A DNA stretch of 8,964 nucleotides, from contig JAZTZL010000044.1 of assembly GCA_045637425.1 (NCBI GenBank), forward strand, positions 1 to 8,964, written 5' to 3'. Below are positions 5,751-8,964 of this stretch, one piece after another; positions within the stretch are counted from its first letter, which is position 1, and every line of letters begins with the position of its first letter. Source of the DNA: CAJGBR01 sp045637425 (lineage in GTDB: Bacteria; Bacteroidota; Bacteroidia; Bacteroidales; Rikenellaceae). The position numbers were made by a program, and so were the translations under genes. The notes under the pieces are model-generated. The model did not search any database, was not told where the DNA came from, and saw only the letters and a program-made list of their open reading frames with translations.

Positions 5751-6380
5751 ATGAATAGCAATTTACTGTATCTGATGGATCCGCTGTGTGCGTGGTGCTA
5801 CACATTCGCGGGTAGAGTTGAACAACTGATGAGAGAGTATCCAGACGATCTGGTGCTGGAGATTGTGCCGTGGGGAATGTTTCCGTCACCACGCGTAGTG
5901 GATAAGAATTTCGGAGATTGGCTCGATCGTGAAGTGCACAAAATCCAGGCAGAAACAAATGTCCATTTCGGCGAAAAATACTACTCGTTATTACACTCCG
6001 ATTCACTGACTCTCGATAGTCGAATGCCCTCGCGAGCAATCCTATCGGTGCAGTATATCTGGCCACAGCGCGCTCTGGAATTTATGATTGATGTCGAGCG
6101 ACTATTCTTCTTTCACGGCAATAATCTTTCAGACGAAACACTTTACGCAGATCTCATTGCGAAGATGGGACTTTCGCCTGATGTATTCCTTGATGATTTC
6201 CGTTCGGAACGAACTATAGAGTCGGTTAGTGAGTCGTTCAAACGTGCTCCGAAAATATCCAAAGATTTCCCAATGCTGTATTTCCGCACTGAAAGATCGC
6301 TCGTGCCGCTGGGTAGCAGACTGACTGAATATGAGAAAATCAAGACTAATTGCGCAAATATGATAATGAAAACCGAGTGA
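5751..6380 (+). CDS. DsbA-fold thioredoxin-like protein (COG3531-like, cytosolic)
   Basis: From ATG 5751 this is a 209-residue protein of the DsbA/FrnE-like thioredoxin fold. The active site is C13-A-W-C16 in MDPLCAWCYTF near the very N-terminus. That placement, and the helical insertion with MPSRA at 92-96, fit the 'predicted protein-disulfide isomerase' group related to DsbA and hydroxychromene carboxylate isomerases. A candidate cis-proline is Pro174 in DFPMLYF. There is no signal peptide or membrane segment, so it should act in the cytoplasm, perhaps in thiol redox or a glutathione-like reaction; its substrate is unknown. A TTG codon at 5745 is also in frame, but the ATG two codons later is the natural start. 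The 54-base gap after radC contains no terminator, so read-through from patatin-radC is likely. Confidence 0.85.
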   Translation: MNSNLLYLMDPLCAWCYTFAGRVEQLMREYPDDLVLEIVPWGMFPSPRVVDKNFGDWLDREVHKIQAETNVHFGEKYYSLLHSDSLTLDSRMPSRAILSVQYIWPQRALEFMIDVERLFFFHGNNLSDETLYADLIAKMGLSPDVFLDDFRSERTIESVSESFKRAPKISKDFPMLYFRTERSLVPLGSRLTEYEKIKTNCANMIMKTE

Positions 6381-6438
6381 GTTGCCTATTATGTAAAAAA
6401 TATTTGCTGCTGAGAGGTCAAATTATCCCGAAAATGTT

Positions 6439-6446
6439 TACTTTTG
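6439..6446 (+). promoter_or_regulatory. -7 element upstream of trkA
   Basis: TACTTTTG matches TAnnTTTG exactly and lies 28 bases upstream of the trkA ATG. I find no TTG at 19-21 bases further upstream (the nearest TTTG, at 6403-6406, is 32 bases away), so the -33 half is poor. The 94-base gap between the DsbA-fold gene and trkA is nevertheless the longest in the plus-strand series, which fits a separate start here. Confidence 0.45.
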
Positions 6447-6474
6447 TGGTAAAGTAATACCAGTATTTCAGAAA

Positions 6475-7815
6475 ATGAAAATTGTAATTTCGGGAGTGGG
6501 AGAGGTCGGAAGTCACCTCGCAAAGATGTTAAGTAATGAATATCACGACATTACGGTTATAGATGATGACGCAAAGAAGCTCGAGGCAGTAGCTTCTATT
6601 GCCGATGTCATCTGTGTAGAGGGCGATTCCACTACGTTTGAAATACTGAAACAGGCTTCGGTTGCAAAGGCCGACCTGTTTATCGCAGTGCAACCCGAAG
6701 AAAATTCGAATATATTGTCTGCGATGCTTGCCAAGCAACTCGGCGCTAAAAAGTCGATTGCCCGTATTGATAACAATGAGTATCTCGAACCAAATAACAA
6801 GGAGATATTTATCAATATGGGGATAGACTTTTTGTTTTATCCCGAAAAGGTTGCGGCTCGCGAAATTGTTAATCTGCTGGGACATACCAATACTACGGAG
6901 TATGTCGATTTCTCTGGCGGTAAATTAGTGCTTGTCGTATTCAAATTGGAAGAATCGTCACCGCTTATCGGCAGAACGCTCGCGGAGATGACTCCCAGCC
7001 GCGATAAATTGAACTACCGAACCGTTGCTATTTCGCGTAATGGCACAACAATCATTCCGTCGGAAGATGACAAATTGCAGGGCGGAGATAATGTCTACGT
7101 CATTGTGAAACACGAATACCAACGTGAGGTTATGGAGTATTCGGGGCAGTCGAATATCGATGTGAAGAACATTATGATTCTGGGCGGTAGTCTGATTGGA
7201 GCGCGAGTGGCCAAAGAGTTGCAGTATGATTGCAATGTGAAACTTGTGGATTACTCGGCAGACAAGGCATACAAATTGGCCGAATTCCTCGAACGCACGC
7301 TCATTATTCACGAAGACGGTAGAAATACCGATGCTATGATTGAAGAAGGAATCGGAAATATGGACGCATTCATCGCAGTTACGGGGCGTGCCGAAACGAA
7401 TATTTTGGCTGCTATGTTGGCTAAGCGATTAGGCGTAAAGAAGGTAATTGCCGAAATTGAGAATCTGAACTATATAAATCTTGCCGAAAGTATCGGCATT
7501 GATACCATCGTGAACAAAAAGGTCATCACGGCCAGCAGTATATTCCGTTTCACAATGAGTACCGACGTGCAGGCTATCAAGTGTCTGACTGGGTGTGATG
7601 CCGAGGTGTTGGAGTTCATCGCCAAGCCGAACTCGATTGCTACGAAGACCTGCATCAGAAATATGGGATTTCCACGTGGTGCAATCATCGGAGGTATCGT
7701 GCGTGGTGAGCAGTCCGTAATCGGTTGTGGCGATTTTGAAATCAAACCTTATGACCGTGTAGTCGTATTCGCATTGCCATCGGCCATCGGTAAAATTGGT
7801 AAGTTTTTTAATTAG
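6475..7815 (+). CDS. trkA: Trk system potassium uptake regulatory subunit TrkA
   Basis: This 446-residue protein is the cytoplasmic nucleotide-binding gating subunit of the Trk/Ktr K+ transporter. It has the standard duplicated layout: RCK-N (about 1-120), RCK-C (about 143-213), RCK-N (about 231-350) and RCK-C (about 365-446). The first Rossmann motif, G7-V-G-E-V-G12, is complete, with Asp30 in VIDDD placed to bind the NAD(H) ribose. The second reads G237-G-S-L-I-G242, so the middle glycine is Ser239; I believe this variant is common in Bacteroidetes TrkA and does not indicate decay. The length is close to the 458 residues of the E. coli protein. The membrane partner TrkH is often next to trkA in this phylum but is not the next gene here; it must lie elsewhere or after the GH3 gene. 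The start ATG gives the canonical MKIVISGVGEVG. Confidence 0.95.
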   Translation: MKIVISGVGEVGSHLAKMLSNEYHDITVIDDDAKKLEAVASIADVICVEGDSTTFEILKQASVAKADLFIAVQPEENSNILSAMLAKQLGAKKSIARIDNNEYLEPNNKEIFINMGIDFLFYPEKVAAREIVNLLGHTNTTEYVDFSGGKLVLVVFKLEESSPLIGRTLAEMTPSRDKLNYRTVAISRNGTTIIPSEDDKLQGGDNVYVIVKHEYQREVMEYSGQSNIDVKNIMILGGSLIGARVAKELQYDCNVKLVDYSADKAYKLAEFLERTLIIHEDGRNTDAMIEEGIGNMDAFIAVTGRAETNILAAMLAKRLGVKKVIAEIENLNYINLAESIGIDTIVNKKVITASSIFRFTMSTDVQAIKCLTGCDAEVLEFIAKPNSIATKTCIRNMGFPRGAIIGGIVRGEQSVIGCGDFEIKPYDRVVVFALPSAIGKIGKFFN

Positions 7816-7832
7816 TGGTTATACCGTCTGAG

Positions 7833-8964
7833 ATGTTGTTGGTTAATAAGATAATTGAGTTGTGGTTCGAGAGGCGTCAGCGTGAGATTGACTACTTTTG
7901 CTACAATCCCGTGCAGGTTCAGGAACGTGAACTTATGTCTCTGATTCAGTATGGAACCAATAGCGAATTTGGACTGAAATATGACTTCAAGTCAATTAAT
8001 TCGATAGAAAAATTCCAGCAGCGTGTGCCTGTGTGCGATTATGAATCGTTCGTGCAGTACATCGACCGCGCAAGGCAGGGCGAAAAAAATGTAATTTGGA
8101 CTACGCCCATTGAGTGGTTTGCGAAATCTTCGGGTACTACATCGAACAAAAGCAAGTTTATTCCGGTGAGTGCCGAGTCGTTGCGCGATTCTCACCTAAG
8201 AGGACCTCGCGATTTATTGGGAATGTTCGTGAGTCTATATCCCAACACAAAGATATTTGATGGAAAATCGCTTACGTTGGGTGGTAGTCATAAACTTGAA
8301 AAACTGACTGCAAATATCAGAACGGGTGATTTGTCAGCAATTATGATTGACAATACTCCGTGGTGGGCATCTTGGAAACGGGTGCCGAAGGTGAGCACTG
8401 CACTGATTCCGAACTTTGAAAAGAAAATCGAAAAAATCTGTCAGGAAACAATACCTCAAAATGTAACCTCATTTTCGGGTTCGCCATCGTGGAATATGAT
8501 TCTTCTGCAGCGAGTTCTGGAATACACCGGTAAGAATAATATCCTCGAGGTGTGGCCGAATATGGAATTGTTTATGCACGGTGGTATGGGATTCGAGCCG
8601 TATCGCAAGCAGTACGAGCAACTCATTCCGACAGATAATATGAAGTACGTCGAAGCGTATAATGCCTCGGAAGGATTCTTTGCGTTGCAGAACGAACCTA
8701 CAAAACGAGATTTGCTGCTGATGTTGGACTATGGAATATTCTATGAGTTCCTGCCTGTCGAGTCACTTGGAGACACGACGAAAGCCGTATCTGTGGCAGA
8801 TGTAAAACTCGGTGTAAACTATGCGATGATTATATCAACATCGGCAGGGTTGTGGAGATATATGATTGGCGATACCGTAGAGTTTACGTCGCTCAATCCG
8901 TTGAAAATTAAGATTACAGGGCGTACTCGCCACTATATAAATGCCTTTGGCGAAGAACTTATCA
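7833..8964 (+). CDS. GH3-family acyl-adenylating enzyme (partial, C-terminus beyond window)
   Basis: An open frame from ATG 7833 runs 377 codons without a stop to the window end. It belongs to the GH3 (auxin-responsive promoter) branch of the ANL adenylating superfamily, which activates a carboxylate with ATP and joins it to an amino acid amine. The three nucleotide-binding motifs are visible: SSGTTSNKSKF (residues 99-109, phosphate loop), EAYNASEG (274-281), and YMIGDTVEF (343-351). The hinge-like TGRTRHYINAFGEELI is at the very end. Bacterial members are about 500 residues, so roughly the last quarter is missing. There is no signal peptide; it should be cytosolic. Bacteroidetes members are widespread, but their substrates are unknown. 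It follows trkA by 17 bases and is probably co-transcribed. A GTG at 7815 overlapping the trkA stop is in frame but less likely as the start, because the ATG gives the typical N-terminus. Confidence 0.9.
   Translation, partial: MLLVNKIIELWFERRQREIDYFCYNPVQVQERELMSLIQYGTNSEFGLKYDFKSINSIEKFQQRVPVCDYESFVQYIDRARQGEKNVIWTTPIEWFAKSSGTTSNKSKFIPVSAESLRDSHLRGPRDLLGMFVSLYPNTKIFDGKSLTLGGSHKLEKLTANIRTGDLSAIMIDNTPWWASWKRVPKVSTALIPNFEKKIEKICQETIPQNVTSFSGSPSWNMILLQRVLEYTGKNNILEVWPNMELFMHGGMGFEPYRKQYEQLIPTDNMKYVEAYNASEGFFALQNEPTKRDLLLMLDYGIFYEFLPVESLGDTTKAVSVADVKLGVNYAMIISTSAGLWRYMIGDTVEFTSLNPLKIKITGRTRHYINAFGEELI

Noticed and set aside
7815..7832. GTG overlapping the trkA stop as the GH3 start, implying translational coupling
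   Set aside because: It is in frame, but the ATG at 7833 gives the N-terminus expected of bacterial GH3 proteins; the GTG cannot be excluded.
6475..8964. trkA and GH3 as parts of a new multi-gene defence or signalling system
   Set aside because: Both are recognisable housekeeping or metabolic families with intact motifs. No toxin, nuclease, nucleotide cyclase or sensor domain is present, and only the tight spacing links them.

Overview
The window looks like chromosomal DNA of a member of the Bacteroidetes, most likely Bacteroidales. Three signs support this. Promoter-like sites match the Bacteroidetes sigma-A pattern (TTG, about 20 bases, then TAnnTTTG). Shine-Dalgarno sequences are essentially absent before start codons. 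Signal peptides end in '...AQ', and the gene families are common in this phylum (patatin fused to a surface-antigen barrel, exported C1B peptidase, bacterial GH3 protein, type B L31). The exact genus cannot be fixed from this sequence.

Layout. Bases 1-985 are AT-rich and almost gene-free. They hold an imperfect long inverted repeat (6-100), what I read as the first 24 codons of a Bacteroidetes-type tyrosine recombinase on the minus strand (219-293) behind a promoter-like site, and two small direct repeats. A strong minus-strand terminator (917-953) ends this region. Two minus-strand genes follow: ribosomal protein L31 type B (rpmE2, 986-1249) and an exported papain-like C1B peptidase (1337-2533), each with its own promoter. 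The 244-base gap at 2534-2777 holds divergent promoters. From there a plus-strand series runs to the window end: a secreted patatin phospholipase with POTRA and outer-membrane barrel (2778-4991), radC (5007-5696), a cytosolic DsbA-fold protein (5751-6380), trkA (6475-7815) and a GH3-family adenylating enzyme cut by the window end (7833-8964).

How the genes relate. patatin-radC (15-base gap) and trkA-GH3 (17-base gap) are tight pairs that are probably co-transcribed; a promoter-like element before trkA suggests a second transcription unit there. I see no single shared pathway: the plus-strand set mixes envelope lipid hydrolysis, a RadC-family protein, thiol redox, potassium uptake control and acyl-amido synthetase chemistry. 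Most of the window is ordinary housekeeping or phylum-typical sequence. The least ordinary part is the recombinase remnant and neighbouring inverted repeat at the left edge. I did not find convincing evidence for a wholly new system.
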